This document shows positions 22,466 through 33,570 of a stretch of DNA of 64,000 nucleotides, piece after piece. The notes beneath the pieces are model-generated. The model was given only the letters and a program-made list of their open reading frames with translations. It searched no databases and was not told the DNA's origin. Where the stretch lies: positions 1,674,001-1,738,000 of the forward strand of contig CP091730.1 in NCBI GenBank assembly GCA_022009915.1, in the 5' to 3' direction. Every line of letters begins with the position of its first letter. The first letter of the stretch is position 1. The position numbers were made by a program, and so were the translations under genes. This DNA is from Alistipes putredinis (GTDB lineage: Bacteria; Bacteroidota; Bacteroidia; Bacteroidales; Rikenellaceae).

Positions 22466-22500
22466 ACAGCCCCGAAAATCAATTAGGTGTTTTTTGTTCC

Positions 22501-22540
22501 TGCGACCCGCATACCACAGAGTGCGGGTCGCAGTCTTTTT
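22501..22540 (+). terminator. Intrinsic terminator
   Basis: Perfect 11-bp inverted repeat TGCGACCCGCA (22501-22511) / TGCGGGTCGCA (22522-22532), 10-nt loop, followed by GTCTTTTTATT. It ends the transcript of the small membrane protein. Confidence 0.9.
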
Positions 22541-22562
22541 ATTGGATTTCGCGCTTTTTTTG

Positions 22563-22570
22563 TAATTTTA
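22563..22570 (+). promoter_or_regulatory. Weak -7-like box before the PASTA gene
   Basis: TAATTTTA lies 25 bp before the ATG at the spacing shared by other -7 boxes here, but its last base is A rather than G and no -33 TTTG is seen. Confidence 0.3.
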
Positions 22571-22595
22571 CATCCTGAAAACAAATGAACTCCCG

Positions 22596-23517
22596 ATGAA
22601 ATACCTGCGAAAACTGTTCGAAAAATTATCCGAAAACCGCATAGCGCGCAACATCGTTCTCATCATCTGCTCCGTCGTAATATTCTGCTTCGTAATATAT
22701 ATATTGCTGGACGTGTTCACACGGCACAACAAATATAAAACCGTTCCGGATTTCGTCGGAACCGGAATCTCCGAAGCAAGGCAAATGGCGGACAAAGACC
22801 GGCTGAGAATCGAAATCAGCGACTCGCTGTTCGTACCGGCATACGAAGGCGGAGTGATTCTCGAACAGCAGCCGGCGGCCGGCGGCAAGGTGAAAAGCGG
22901 CCGCAGAATTTTCGTTACGGTAAACTCGTTCCGTCAGAAAATGGTGAAGGTTCCCTACGTGACCGGCTACTCGCTGCGGCAGGCGAAAAAAACATACTGG
23001 AAGTGGCCGGACTCGAAATCGCCGAGCTCAAATACGTCGATGACATCGCCACCAACTACGTGCTGGACGAGCAGTACGAAGGCAAAACCATAAACGCTTC
23101 GACTGACATGCAGCTCGAAATCGGCAGCGGCATCACTCTGGTCGTCGGACGCAACAGCGAGCAGAGCACCGTCGAGATACCGAAACTCATCGGCCTTTCC
23201 TTGGCAGACGCAAAAAGCAGACTGTGGGACAGAGGGCTGAACGTGGGCGGTGTCAGATTCGAGGACGGCATCAATCTGCTTAATCGCAAAAAAATGCCAG
23301 AGTTCTCTCGCAATCACCCGCATACGGCAATAATACCACCCTTGGCGCCAGCGTCTCGATTGCGCTGTCGCTCGACGAAGAGAAAATCGAGAAAAACTCC
23401 AAAAGCGCGGACAGAGAAGCCGAAAAGATAATCCAGCAGAAGCAGGAGGAAGACCGAACTGTCGATGCAATTATCGAAGCATTGGAGACCGAAACGCCGA
23501 GCGAGTTGTTCGAATAA
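22596..23517 (+). CDS. PASTA domain membrane protein (frameshifted)
   Basis: About 305 residues: a short cytoplasmic start, one membrane helix (about 20-42, NIVLIICSVVIFCFVIYILL), then three PASTA repeats (TVPDFVGTGISEARQMA; VPYVTGYSLRQAKNILE; IPKLIGLSLADAKSRLW) and a charged coiled tail. PASTA domains bind peptidoglycan fragments; here there is no kinase or transpeptidase attached. Two A7 runs (about 22986 and 23288) each need two bases removed to keep the repeats in one frame. The pseudouridine synthase follows after 11 bp, a pairing common in Bacteroidales. Confidence 0.82.
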
Positions 23518-23528
23518 CGCCCCGACCG

Positions 23529-24591
23529 ATGAAAGAGGACATTTTCGAAGAGACGGAAGATACTGCGGACGAGCAGCAGGACGAACTCTACGAGCATTTC
23601 ACCCTGACGGTAGACAAGGGTCAGGCCCTCGTGCGCATCGACAAGTTCCTGACGTTCCGCATGGAGCACTGCTCGCGCAACCGCATTCAGGCAGCGGCCG
23701 ACGGGGGGAACATTCTCGTGAACGGCACGGCCGTCAAATCCAGCTACAAGGTAAAGCCACTCGACCGCATTTCGATTGTGATGCCTTATCCTCGGCGCGA
23801 AGTCGAGATTATTCCCGAAAATATTCCGCTGGACATCGTATATGAGGATGACGATGTGATTCTGGTGAACAAGAGCGCAGGCATGGTCGTACACCCCGGA
23901 CACGGAAATTACAGCGGAACTCTGGTAAACGCGCTCACATATCACCTCAAAGACCTGCCGCTGTTCCAGCAGGGCGACATGCGGGCCGGACTCGTACACA
24001 GAATAGACAAGAACACATCGGGGCTGCTGGTAGTCGCCAAAAACGAAATATCGCACGCCAAAACTCGCCAAACAGTTTTTCGACCATACCATAAGCCGCC
24101 GCTATATCGCCTTGGTATGGGGAGACTTTCCGCAGGACGAAGGCACGATAACGGGAAACATAGGCCGCAGCCGCACCGACAGGCTGAAAATGGCCGTATA
24201 TCCCGACGGAAGCGAAGGGAAACATGCCGTAACGCACTACACGGTCCTCAAACGTTACGGATACGTGACGCTGATAGAGTGCCGTTTAGAAACAGGGCGC
24301 ACGCACCAGATACGCGTGCACATGGAATATATCGGGCATCCGCTTTTCAACGACGAACGTTACGGCGGCGACAAAATACTCAAAGGCACCACGTTCAGCA
24401 AATACCGCCAATTCATCGAGAACTGTTTCGCGATAATGCCGCGCCATGCCCTTCATGCCCGCAGTTTAGGATTCGTACACCCCCGAACGAAAAAAGAGGT
24501 GTATTTCGAAACACCTCTTCCTTCCGATATGCAGGCCGTACTGTCGCGCTGGGACAACTACGTCGCCAACCGCGACACCTTTACCGATTAG
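23529..24591 (+). CDS. rluD: RluD-type 23S rRNA pseudouridine synthase (one frameshift)
   Basis: About 353 residues. An S4 RNA-binding domain near the N-terminus (VRIDKFLTFRMEHCSRNRIQ) precedes the RluA/RluD catalytic domain with the active-site aspartate in HRIDKNTSGLLV, the strand RRYIALVWG and the late motif GRTHQIRVHM. The family isomerises uridines of 23S rRNA helix 69; the exact site here is inferred. One extra A in the run at about 24059-24062 breaks the frame at AKLAKQFFDHT. It converges with rnr, overlapping by 4 bp. Confidence 0.88.
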
Positions 24592-26822
24592 CGTTTTTTT
24601 CGCTGCGTATAGCATCCTTGCAGAGGAGTGGCCACTCCCGAAGCGAAATCAATCGAAGCGACCATTTCGAAATCCAGCTGCCGGTGTTGCAGGTCGGCTC
24701 TCTTTATCTTTATGCGCACCATGTCGCCGAGCGTAAAACGGCGCGAAGTGTGCTGTCCCACAGCAGCGTAGTTATATTCATCGAAACGATAGAAATCATC
24801 GCTCATGTCGCGCATGGCCACCATGCCTTCGATGTGCGAATCTTCCAGCTCGACGAAAATGCCCCAGTCCGTTATGCCGGAGATATGCCCGTCGAACAGC
24901 TGGCCGATTTTGTCCTGCATGAATTCCACCATCTTGTATTTGACGGATGCCCGCTCGGCATCGGCCGCCCTCACCTCCATTTTGGAAGAGTGCTCGCAAA
25001 GCGTCTCGTACTCGCTTTTCTTCTCGCTGCGTCCGCCGGCCAGATAATGCGCAAGAAGTCGGTGCACCATCATGTCGGGGTAACGGCGGATAGGGGAGGT
25101 AAAGTGCGTGTAAAAAGGAAATGCAAGACCGTAGTGTCCGATATTGTCGGTAGTATAGAACGCCTTCGCCATGGTCCTTACGGCAAGAGTGGAGACAACG
25201 TTCTCCTCGCTTTTTCCCTTAATCTGGGACATCAGCTTATTGAGCTGCGGAGCGATGCGGCCGATTCTGTCGGTCTTGAAATAGTAACCGAACCGAAGCA
25301 CGAAATCGGCGAATCGACCGAGTTTGTCGCTATCCGGCTTGTCGTGCACCCTGTATACGAACGTCCGGTTGCTCTTGCGTCCGCTTTGGGACTTTCCGAC
25401 GAATTCGGCGACTTTACGGTTGGCAAGAAGCATGAACTCCTCCACAGCTGATTGGACTCCTTCATCTCCTTGAAATAGACGCCGAGGGGTTTCCCGTTCT
25501 CATCCAAACGGAACTTGGCTTCCTGACGCTCGAAACTAATCGAACCGTTCTTGAATCTCTGCGCCCGCAGCTTCTGTGCCAGTTCGTTGAGTTTTAGCAC
25601 CTCGGAGGCATAATCCCCCTTGCCTGTCTCTATGATATTCTGCGCTTCCGCATACGTAAACCGCCTGTCGGACTTTATCACCGTGCGGCCGAACCACTCG
25701 CTGAGGATATTCAGCTGCTCGTCGATTTCGAACACTGCAGAAAAACAGAGTTTCTCCTCGTCGGGACGAAGCGAACACAGTTCGTTGGACAGTCTTTCGG
25801 GCAGCATCGGAATTGTTCTGTCCACAAGATAGACCGAAGTGGCACGGTCCTGCGCCTCAATATCCACAACAGAACCGGGCGTGACATAGTGCGTCACGTC
25901 GGCAATATGCACGCCGATTTGCCACACACCCTCCGTCTCGGTTTTTCGAATCGACAGAGCGTCGTCGAAATCCTTGGCATCCTCGGGATCTATGGTAAAG
26001 GTAACCGTATCCCTGAAATCGCGACGCGAGGCGATGTCTTTCTCTGTTATCTCTCCCGCAATACTCTGCGCCGCATCCTCCACGCCGCTCTCGAAACGGT
26101 AGGGCAAATCGAACTCCGCAAGAATCGCATGCATCTCCGTATCGTTGTCTCCCGTCATTCCGAACACTTCGACAATTTCCCCGACCGGAGTCTTGCTGCC
26201 CTGCGCCCAATCGACTATGCGCACCAGTACTTTTTGTCCGGAAACGAGTCCGGCCGCCTGCGACGATTTTATATATATGTCCACCGGCATCTTACGGGAG
26301 TCCGGCCTTACGAAAACAGTAGCATTCTGAATATCGACCGTACCCACATATCCCTTGCCGCTGCGTTCCAATATCTCGACGATTTCACCCTCGTAACGGC
26401 CGTCGCGCCTGTTTCCGACAACCACGACCCGCACCTTGTCGCCGTTAAGGGCATGGAAACCCAAGCGGGGTTCGACGAAAATATCCTTTTCGAGCCGGTC
26501 CACAACGACGAACATCGCACCGGACGGCATCATGTCCACTATACCCTCGTATGACGGCAGACTGGCCGCCGTGATTTTATATTTTTCCCTTGCTGCACTG
26601 TTCGACCACTCCGTTTCGTTCGAGGTCCTTCAAAATTTCCTGAGTAGCGGCCCTGCCTCCGCCGTCAGCTCCTCCGCTTGCCGCAGCCAGTGCCTTTACC
26701 GTGTACTTCTTATTCGGAAAGGAACGGAACATGTCGATTATGACCGCACCTCTGTCCTTTACATCTGCATCCGCACGGTTCTGCGTTCCATTATCTTTCG
26801 AACCGCCATTCATCCTATTCAT
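24588..26822 (-). CDS. rnr: Ribonuclease R (two frameshifts)
   Basis: 3'-5' exoribonuclease of about 745 residues. An N-terminal winged helix (residues 15-75, KKYTVKALAAASGG) joins two cold-shock domains, then the RNB catalytic domain with the acidic cluster IDPEDAKDFDDALS, the HFTSPIRRYPDMMVHR motif, and a C-terminal S1 domain (GHISGITDWGIFVEL). The frame shifts at A5 26581-26585 (one extra base) and near 25450 (one base missing, expected QLVEEFMLLANR). It degrades structured mRNA and defective rRNA. Confidence 0.92.
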
Positions 26823-26844
26823 CTTTCAAACATTAATTACGAAA

Positions 26845-26852
26845 CAAAGGTA
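26845..26852 (-). promoter_or_regulatory. -7 box of rnr
   Basis: Minus-strand TACCTTTG, an exact TAnnTTTG match, 22 bp before the rnr start. Confidence 0.5.
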
Positions 26853-26923
26853 CGCAAATAAAATGACAAATTGCCCCGCAGCCGATTTTTAGTACCGCAG
26901 CCTGCATTATCGCAAATAAAACG

Positions 26924-26931
26924 TAATTTTG
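26924..26931 (+). promoter_or_regulatory. -7 box of the DUF486 gene
   Basis: TAATTTTG, an exact TAnnTTTG match, 27 bp before the ATG at 26959. Divergent from the rnr box about 75 bp away. Confidence 0.5.
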
Positions 26932-26958
26932 CAGCACATAACTCAAAATAAACGCACA

Positions 26959-27327
26959 ATGAAAGGATTGGCAACCGTGGGGCTGCTCATAGCCTCGAAC
27001 ATATTCATGACATTCGCTTGGTACGGTCATCTGAAAATCAAGGCACTGCAAAACATCGACGACAAAGGCCTGTTTGCAGTGATACTCGTCTCATGGAGCA
27101 TCGCCTTCTTCGAGTATTGCTTTATGATTCCGGCCAACAGAATAGGATTCGAAGGCAATGGAGGCCCGTTTTCGCTGATGCAGCTGAAAGTGATTCAGGA
27201 GGTCATAACATTGGTGGTATTTACCGCAGTGTCCCTTTTCGTATTCAAAACGGGAACGTTCAGAGCCAACCACCTCATCGGATTCATTTTCCTCGTTCTC
27301 GCTGTTTATTTCGTGTTCAAGAAATAG
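26959..27327 (+). CDS. DUF486 family membrane protein
   Basis: A 122-residue integral membrane protein with four helices, of the DUF486 family (drug/metabolite transporter-like fold). Recognisable: FMTFAWYGHLK, SWSIAFFEYCFMIPANRIG and QLKVIQEVITLVVF. I chose ATG 26959 over the earlier 26929 because the upstream residues (MQHITQNKRT) are polar and overlap the promoter. Transport role unknown. Frame intact. Its last 11 bp overlap the end of a minus-strand small gene. Confidence 0.82.
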   Translation: MKGLATVGLLIASNIFMTFAWYGHLKIKALQNIDDKGLFAVILVSWSIAFFEYCFMIPANRIGFEGNGGPFSLMQLKVIQEVITLVVFTAVSLFVFKTGTFRANHLIGFIFLVLAVYFVFKK

Positions 27328-27521
27328 AATCACCTGCCTGCGGCACGCTGTCGCTTCTTTCGACAAGCGGCATATCTACCGGCAGGGTATCGCAAGGCGT
27401 AGAATCGAGAACATTTTTTTATATTTTTGAAACACAGACTTTTGCTCGGTGTTATCGCAACCATAACTACAACCCATATAATCACCGCGACCGCGATTAT
27501 TCCGAAAATTCTTTTCAACAT
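27317..27521 (-). CDS. Small single-helix membrane protein (one frameshift)
   Basis: About 67 residues: MLKRIFGIIAVAVIIWVVVM gives one membrane helix, followed by a polar tail. The A7 run at about 27414-27420 needs two bases removed; the tail then reads NVLDSTPCDTLPVDMPLVER and stops at 27317. Without correction the raw frame stops at 27330. It starts 6 bp after the S41 protease stop, so it is the last gene of that operon. No family recognised. Confidence 0.5.
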
Positions 27522-27527
27522 CTCTTC

Positions 27528-29168
27528 CTACTCCTTTCCCTCGGTTTCGAGCACTTCGATAGCTTTCAACACCGTCTCGTCCACCACGTATATATTGGCA
27601 TAAAATCCATTGTAGTCCAACGTAGTATTGCGCCCTATATAAGCTCTCAGTTGAGCTTCAATCAACCTTTTCGAACGCTCGATTTGCCTCTGCTCTCGCT
27701 TAACCCCGTTACGCTCGGCATAATCCACGAAGTCCTCCAAAAGGCCGGCATCCGAATCCAGAAAACGTTCCAGCTCCGCAAGCGATGCAATATCGTTAAG
27801 GGCCCGACGGTGCCTGTCGGTATAGTCGAGCGTGTATTTGTACAGGATATTTTTACCTACGACCTCTCTGAAATAAGGCGTAATATCGGTCGTATCCATC
27901 GGAACGAACACATCCGGCATGATTCCGCCACCGCCGTAAACGACCTTGCCGCGAGGAGTGGTGAATTTCAGAGAATCATCGAAATGTATGCTGTCCTGCG
28001 AAAACATCTCGTTATGGTAGTAACGATTGATTATGTCGTAATGATACTCCCTGTTCGAGCCGCCCGAATAAGGTTTTTGAATGGATCGGCCGGTAGGCGT
28101 GTAATAACGCGCAATGGTCAGTCTGAGGGCGGAACCGTCGGGGTAGGGTATTTGCCGCTGAACCAATCCCTTGCCGAACGAGCGGCGTCCTATGATAGTA
28201 CCTCGGTCGTTATCCTGTACGGCTCCGGCCAGAATCTCGCTCGAAGATGCGCTTCCTTCGTCGATGAGTATTACGAGATTCTCTGTTTCGAACCCGCCGT
28301 TTCCATTGCTGTACTCCTTGATTCTATTGCCATTGCGATCCTCTGTGTAAACAATGAGTTCATCTTTGGGCAAAAACATGTTGGCGATAGCTATCAGCTT
28401 GGTCGAGAAATCCGCCGGAGTTGCCTCGCAAATCGAAGATAATGCCGGTCATTCCATGTTTTTTAAGAGAATCGAGAGCGGTTTCGAGTTCTGAATATGA
28501 GTTCTTGGCAAAAGCCGACAGCTTTACGAACGCTATATTAGGCGTAATCATAAACGCCGCATCTATGCTTTTTATCGGAATCGTACCCCGCCGGACAACG
28601 ACAGGCACAAGGCTCCGACACACCGTGTCTTTGCAGCGAGTTTGACTTCCGTACCTCGCGGTCCGCGCAACATGCCGACGACCTTGTCCTGCGGTATCTT
28701 TCGGCCGGCAACCAGCGAGTCGTCAATCATAATAATGCGGTCTCCGTTCATAACTCCCGCCTTATCGCTCGGGCCGAGAGGTATGACGTTAAGAACCACG
28801 ATAGTATCGGTAGTCATATTAAACATCACTCCAATACCGTCGAACTCTCCCTCCAACGTTTCGTTAGCCGAAGGCATATCCGCTGCCGATATGTATATGG
28901 AGTGAGGATCGAGCTCTTCGAGCAAAGACACTATCGCCATATCCTCGATAGAATCCAAATCCACCTTATCGACATACAGATTCTCGATTAATGACAACGT
29001 GTAAGACAACTTGTCGGCAGATACGCCGCTCACCGGCATGCCACCTTGCGCCGGCGCCATGCGCAGTGCACGGCCACGACCGATATAAACGCCAAGAAGT
29101 ATACCGACCACCACGCCCAAACTTATCAACAGAGGCGTGATTATATTGCGGAATGAATTGTTATACAC
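27528..29168 (-). CDS. S41 family C-terminal processing protease (frameshifted)
   Basis: About 545 residues: an N-terminal membrane anchor (PLLISLGVVVGILLGVYI), a helical region, a PDZ domain (GIGVMFNMTTDTIVVLNV to GDRIIMIDD) and the tail-specific protease core with the catalytic serine in EGSASSSEI and lysine in SFGKGLVQ. Such enzymes cut periplasmic proteins from their C-termini. Three single-base insertions near 28610-28640 and at about 28414 split the raw frame; corrected, the text reads RHGVSEPVPVVV and FLDQAIAIANMF. It lies 15 bp downstream of the DUF3078 gene. Confidence 0.9.
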
Positions 29169-29183
29169 GATATTATACCGTTT

Positions 29184-30266
29184 TTATTTATTCTTGAACT
29201 TATAGCTCAAACCGACACTGACGTAGTAAATCATCTGCAACTTGTCGATTTGCACCTTATCGTAGAACATCTGAGAAGTGAACTGCATTGTCAGAAACTT
29301 GGTAGCCTGAACATCGACCGTATTGTCCCAGCGCACCGTCGGCATCAATTCCACATAATCAGGGTCACGCTTTTCATTCAAATTAGTCATCCAACCGTAA
29401 AAGGCGAATACCGTAGTACGGTAACGAACTATTTTCTTTTTATCGAAATAGCGGTCGAAATCCACCTGAACCGAAGAACCGCCTGCAAACTTCGAAGAGT
29501 AATAAATCTGTTTCTCCGTATCGCCTTCGTGAATGGTTTTCTTCACTTTCATTCCGTATTTCTTGCGCAGTTCATCGCTTTTGGCAATCGTAATGTCTCC
29601 TGCAACCGGCGAAAGCGACACGATGAACGGGAATCTTTTGTCAGGACTCGTATATTTCATACCGACCGAGATGTTGAAATAACCCGGGGACAGGAAATCG
29701 CTGAGCAGGTTGTTCTTCTTCTGTTCCGCACGCGACTTGTAGCCCTTGTCGAACTGGCTGCGGAATTGTGCGCTGACATTGTACGACCAGTGCTTTCTCC
29801 AACTTTTGGTTCCGATAGCCCATGCAGCGCTCGTCTGCAACTTGAACTCGTCCTGATTCTTGAACCACCTTATATCCTCTTCCTTTATGAAATTCTGGCC
29901 GTACTTCATGTCCAGTTTGGTATTGAGTGTAAAGCGGTTCTTTTTGAACGTATGATAACACCATACCGAACCGAAAACATTGAAGGTATTATCACCGCCT
30001 CCTTTCCAGTTTTCGTTGAAACGAGTCATGTTACCATTGACCGACGCCCCTATTTCCAACGTATTGCGCTGCTTGATTATAGCCTTCCGCTCGGTGCGAT
30101 AACGCGAAATACTGAAATAATCCTGCGAAAGCCGGCTCTGTCTTATCGAGTCTTCGCCTTCCAAAGCCTGCAATCCGTCTGCCACAGGCAGAGAAAACTG
30201 CGCCAAAGACGAATTAAAAACATAATGCTCGCAACGAGGCTCAAAAATCAACTTTGTATTTCTCAT
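29184..30266 (-). CDS. DUF3078 family protein
   Basis: A 360-residue beta-rich protein of the DUF3078 family, which is probably an outer-membrane beta barrel. Alternating amphipathic strands are evident (GASVNGNMTRFNENWKGGGDN, VNFIKEEDIRWFK-like, SYKFKNK at the end, with a terminal polar strand). I picked ATG 30266 since the longer frame upstream runs into the nfo promoter; no good signal peptide is visible from this start, which is odd for a barrel protein and may mean the true N-terminus is hidden by an indel. First gene of the operon with the S41 protease. Confidence 0.72.
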   Translation of the reverse strand: MRNTKLIFEPRCEHYVFNSSLAQFSLPVADGLQALEGEDSIRQSRLSQDYFSISRYRTERKAIIKQRNTLEIGASVNGNMTRFNENWKGGGDNTFNVFGSVWCYHTFKKNRFTLNTKLDMKYGQNFIKEEDIRWFKNQDEFKLQTSAAWAIGTKSWRKHWSYNVSAQFRSQFDKGYKSRAEQKKNNLLSDFLSPGYFNISVGMKYTSPDKRFPFIVSLSPVAGDITIAKSDELRKKYGMKVKKTIHEGDTEKQIYYSSKFAGGSSVQVDFDRYFDKKKIVRYRTTVFAFYGWMTNLNEKRDPDYVELMPTVRWDNTVDVQATKFLTMQFTSQMFYDKVQIDKLQMIYYVSVGLSYKFKNK

Positions 30267-30298
30267 AATCAAATCCGTTTTGCGATTAAAACAGCATG

Positions 30299-30306
30299 CA
30301 AATATA
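30299..30306 (-). promoter_or_regulatory. -7 box of the DUF3078-S41 operon
   Basis: Minus-strand TATATTTG, exact match to TAnnTTTG, 32 bp before the chosen DUF3078 start, which also supports that start. Confidence 0.5.
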
Positions 30307-30380
30307 CTAAAAGAAGAAAAGCGGAGAAAATAAATGCAATTTATTTTAAGCACATAGGAGCACGAACCGAATATACGACA

Positions 30381-30388
30381 TATATTTG
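30381..30388 (+). promoter_or_regulatory. -7 box of nfo
   Basis: TATATTTG, exact TAnnTTTG match, 27 bp before the nfo ATG. No TTTG at -33. Confidence 0.5.
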
Positions 30389-30415
30389 CAATACGACAAC
30401 AAACAACATACATAC

Positions 30416-31270
30416 ATGAAATTCGTAGGAGCACACGTAAGCGCATCGGGCGGAGTGGAAAACGCCCCCGTAAACGCACACGAAATAGGTGCGACGGCCT
30501 TCGCGCTTTTCACAAAAAACCAACGGCAGTGGCACGCCGCGCCGCTTAACGGCCGAAGCATAGAGGCTTTCAGGAAAAAAATTGCGAAAAAGTTCGGCTA
30601 TACTCCGTCCCAGATACTGCCGCACGACAGTTATCTGATAAATCTCGGCCATCCGGACAAAGAGGGGTTGGAAAAAAATCGCGGGCTTCGTTCAATGACG
30701 AGATGATGCGTTGCCAGCAGTTGGGGCTCTGCCTGCTCAATTTTTCATCCCGGCAGCCACTTGAACAAAATATCGGTCGATGAGTGTTTAGACAGGATTG
30801 CCGAATCCATAAACATCGCACTCGACAAGAATCTCGGCGTAACGGCCGTAATAGAAAATACGGCGGGTCAAGGCTCGAATCTGGGATTCGACTTCGCGCA
30901 AATAGCCCATATCATCGACAAAGTGGAGGATAAAACGAGGGTAGGGGTGTGCCTTGACACCTGCCGCACTTTTGCGGCCGGTTACGACTTGAAAACCCGG
31001 CAGGCCTGCGACAACACATTCGAGAGTTTCGACAAGACGATAGGGTTCCGGTACCTGAAAGGCATGCATCTCAACGACACGATGAAGGGACTCGGAAGTA
31101 AAGTGGACCGGCACCAGAGCATCGGCAAGGGAGAACTCGGAGCACAATGCTTCGAGTACATAATGCGCGACAGCCGCTTTGACGGCATTCCGCTGATTCT
31201 CGAAACACCGAACGAGGAATTATGGCCGCAGGAGATTGCCATGTTGAAAAGTTTTGCCCAAGGAAAATAG
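30416..31270 (+). CDS. nfo: Endonuclease IV (two frameshifts)
   Basis: AP endonuclease of base excision repair, about 283 residues with a zinc-binding TIM barrel. Metal ligands are visible in [76 protein letters not shown] and LETPNE. Two indels at about 30673-30679 (A7, two extra) and 30740-30744 (T5, one extra) cancel out, so only a short stretch is garbled in the raw translation. Convergent with the GIN protein gene across a terminator. Confidence 0.93.
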
Positions 31271-31357
31271 CACAAGAGCTAAACTTTTTATTTAGATACA
31301 GCGCGTAAAATAGCTACCAAAAAAGCATTTAATATTTACAGCCTCGAAAGAATATCA

Positions 31358-31396
31358 ATAAAAAATCGGGGCCGACGCTCATGCGTCGCCCCGATT
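31358..31396 (-). terminator. Intrinsic terminator between nfo and the GIN gene
   Basis: Long hairpin: AATCGGGGCCGACGC (31364-31378), loop TCAT, GCGTCGCCCCGATT (31383-31396), with one bulged C. Six A flank the left arm, giving a U-run for the minus-strand transcript of the GIN gene; it may also stop nfo. The bulge could itself be an extra base of the kind seen in the genes. Confidence 0.85.
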
Positions 31397-31437
31397 CCCA
31401 CTAATTAACAACTCTACAATAACTCTAAAAACGTCAC

Positions 31438-32294
31438 TTAATTCTCTTTTTTGCGGTAATGCTGCCGTCCGACGAAGTCGAAAACATTCGTTTTGGGGCT
31501 TCCGGAATATGCAAGATGCGATGCGCTCGACACTTTGCCCGAAAGCGATTCGACGCAATTTATTTTAGCATTCGAAGCACCGGACAAATCCACTCTACAA
31601 TTCTTGACAGTAAAATCGCCGGCCTTTACAGACGATGCTCCGCAGGCTTCAATGTCGCAAAACTCCGATGCGCCCTGAATACTCAGGTCCGAAGCGCCCG
31701 AAATGTCGCAGTCGAATTTGGAAGAATCCAAACCAGCAAACGAGGCCCGAGATGCTCCGGAAAGATCGACATCGCACTCATCGGCCGAGAGACTGGAAAT
31801 AACCAAGTCCGAAGCACCCGAGAGTCCCGCCTCCAATTTGGAGACTTTAACGCTTGAAAGCACGGCCTTGCTCGCTCCCGAAATCTTTATATCCAATTCA
31901 TTATTTTCTATCGGATATTCGATCTTAACGGAAGACGCACCGCTAATATCCAATTTCCGCAGATTCTTCGAATAGGGTAATTCGACGTCCATATTCACAT
32001 TACCCAACGACTTATACGGACATTCAAGTTTTATGACGAGAGTCTGTCCTTCGAATCTGGTCTTTACATACGGTATAACATTGTCATCCGCCTTTACGAT
32101 GATTTTTCCCGTTCGGATTTTCACTCATCGTCACCCTAATCGCATTCGAGACATCAATCGAATTGAACGCCTTCGCATCTCTGGTCTCGGTTACGATTTT
32201 ACCGCTGCCTTTCAATCTCGATGCACTTTCGCGTGCCGACAGTGTCGTCGCAGCGAAAAAAAGCAGGCAAACTACCAAAATAACTTTTTTTCAT
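31438..32294 (-). CDS. GIN domain (DUF2807) secreted beta-solenoid protein (two frameshifts)
   Basis: About 285 residues with signal peptide MKKVILVVCLLFFAATTLSA, restored by dropping one base from the run at 32285-32291; a second extra base in the A5 run near 32106 separates SENPNGK from IIVKADDN. The body holds at least seven copies of a roughly 20-residue repeat centred on SGAS or CGAS (ISGASSVKIE, LSGASDLVIS, LSGASRASFA, ISGASDLSIQ, CGASSVKAG, LSGASNAKIN), the pattern of a right-handed beta-helix. DUF2807 proteins are often encoded with PspC and PadR genes, as here; function unknown, probably cell surface. Confidence 0.85.
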
Positions 32295-32430
32295 AATCTT
32301 TATTGTTTTTTTAAGTTGAATACACAATTTTGACGCACACGTGGCAAAAAAATGTTACACGCTTTTTCTCTATTTTTACATCCTCTATTTTTCAATACCT
32401 CGACCGAAGTCCGGACCGTATCGACGCCGT

Positions 32431-33551
32431 TCACCGAAAAAAAGTCTCTATCCGTACATCGGCATCCTGCATCTCATCTTTGATTGCCTCGATTGCCTCC
32501 TGAATAGTCGAAGCATCGAACAGGCGCTCGATACGCTGTTCGAAAGAGTCCGCATCCGTCGCGATTCTCGGAATCAAAAATACCGAAATGCAGATACTCA
32601 TAATCAGCATGACAATCCACAGGAGTATCGAAACCAATATGCTCTTGCCGTTTATCTTCCAGTCGAAAGCGAAGCCGAGCAACACGTAGCACAACAGCGC
32701 CTGAGGAATTATGAACAGCATGGCCATCAAGCCGAACAGAACACTCGCATACCCCCAGCCTAATATTACGAACAGACTAAGTGACAGTGCAATGGCTCCG
32801 GCTATCGAAAGTCCTGCTATAAATCCGAAAAGGGCACCGAACAGCTTGATAACGAATATCGCCACGCGCCCCAGAATATAAAGTACCTCGGCCATTACGG
32901 ATGCGGCCTTGCGTGCAACCGGCGACTGGACCGTACTCTGGAAATTGCTATGTATAGAAGAAGCGGTTATGCGTTTACCCTGCATTTCGAGTTTCTGTCT
33001 CGGAGTTTTGGCAACAGGAACGGCGAACCACATCAAAATGTAAAATAGCACGAATACGACAAACACCGCCAATGCAAAAGTCGTAAGCGAATCACCGCAA
33101 CCGATCATAGAAAATATCAGAAAAGCAAAAAACGGAACGAAGAACACCAAACGGAACCAAGCCACGTTCACATCCCAAAACTGGCTCATTCCGCTGAATA
33201 CGCCGCCGAATTTCGCACCGTCTTTCGAGCGATACAAACGTCGCGGAATCGACGGTTCTGTTTTTTATCCGAAAGTCCGGCCGCATAATCATCGCCCGAA
33301 TAATTTTCAGGCATGCCGAGCTGTGCGATTATGGCATCCATAAGGGTCTTGGTGACCACTTTCGAACAAGCCTGTTCGTTGAGAATCAATTCTGCGATTC
33401 GAGCTTCTATATCTGCGATTATCTCTTTGCCGTCGGGATTCCTATCGTATGCGTTATGCAGAATATCCATATAATCGGAAAGGGCCGCATAGGCACCTTC
33501 GTCGAGCGAGAAGGAAAGCGAAGCTATACTGATTTTATTCAATTTTTTCAT
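32431..33551 (-). CDS. PspC domain membrane protein (one frameshift)
   Basis: About 373 residues. The N-terminal 110 residues form a soluble helical domain (SLDEGAYAALSDYMDILHNAY, then ADIEARIAELI) like that of the upstream small PspC protein. A run at about 33260-33265 must change length to reach the PspC domain (LYRSKDGAKFGGVFSGMSQFWDVN), followed by at least five membrane helices and an acidic tail. It probably senses or modulates envelope stress. It follows padR by 19 bp. Confidence 0.8.
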
Positions 33552-33570
33552 ATCTACAATTTAATTCGGG

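Noticed and set aside
27018..28442. 474-codon open frame opposite the S41 protease
   Set aside because: Lies across two real genes and has no conserved features.
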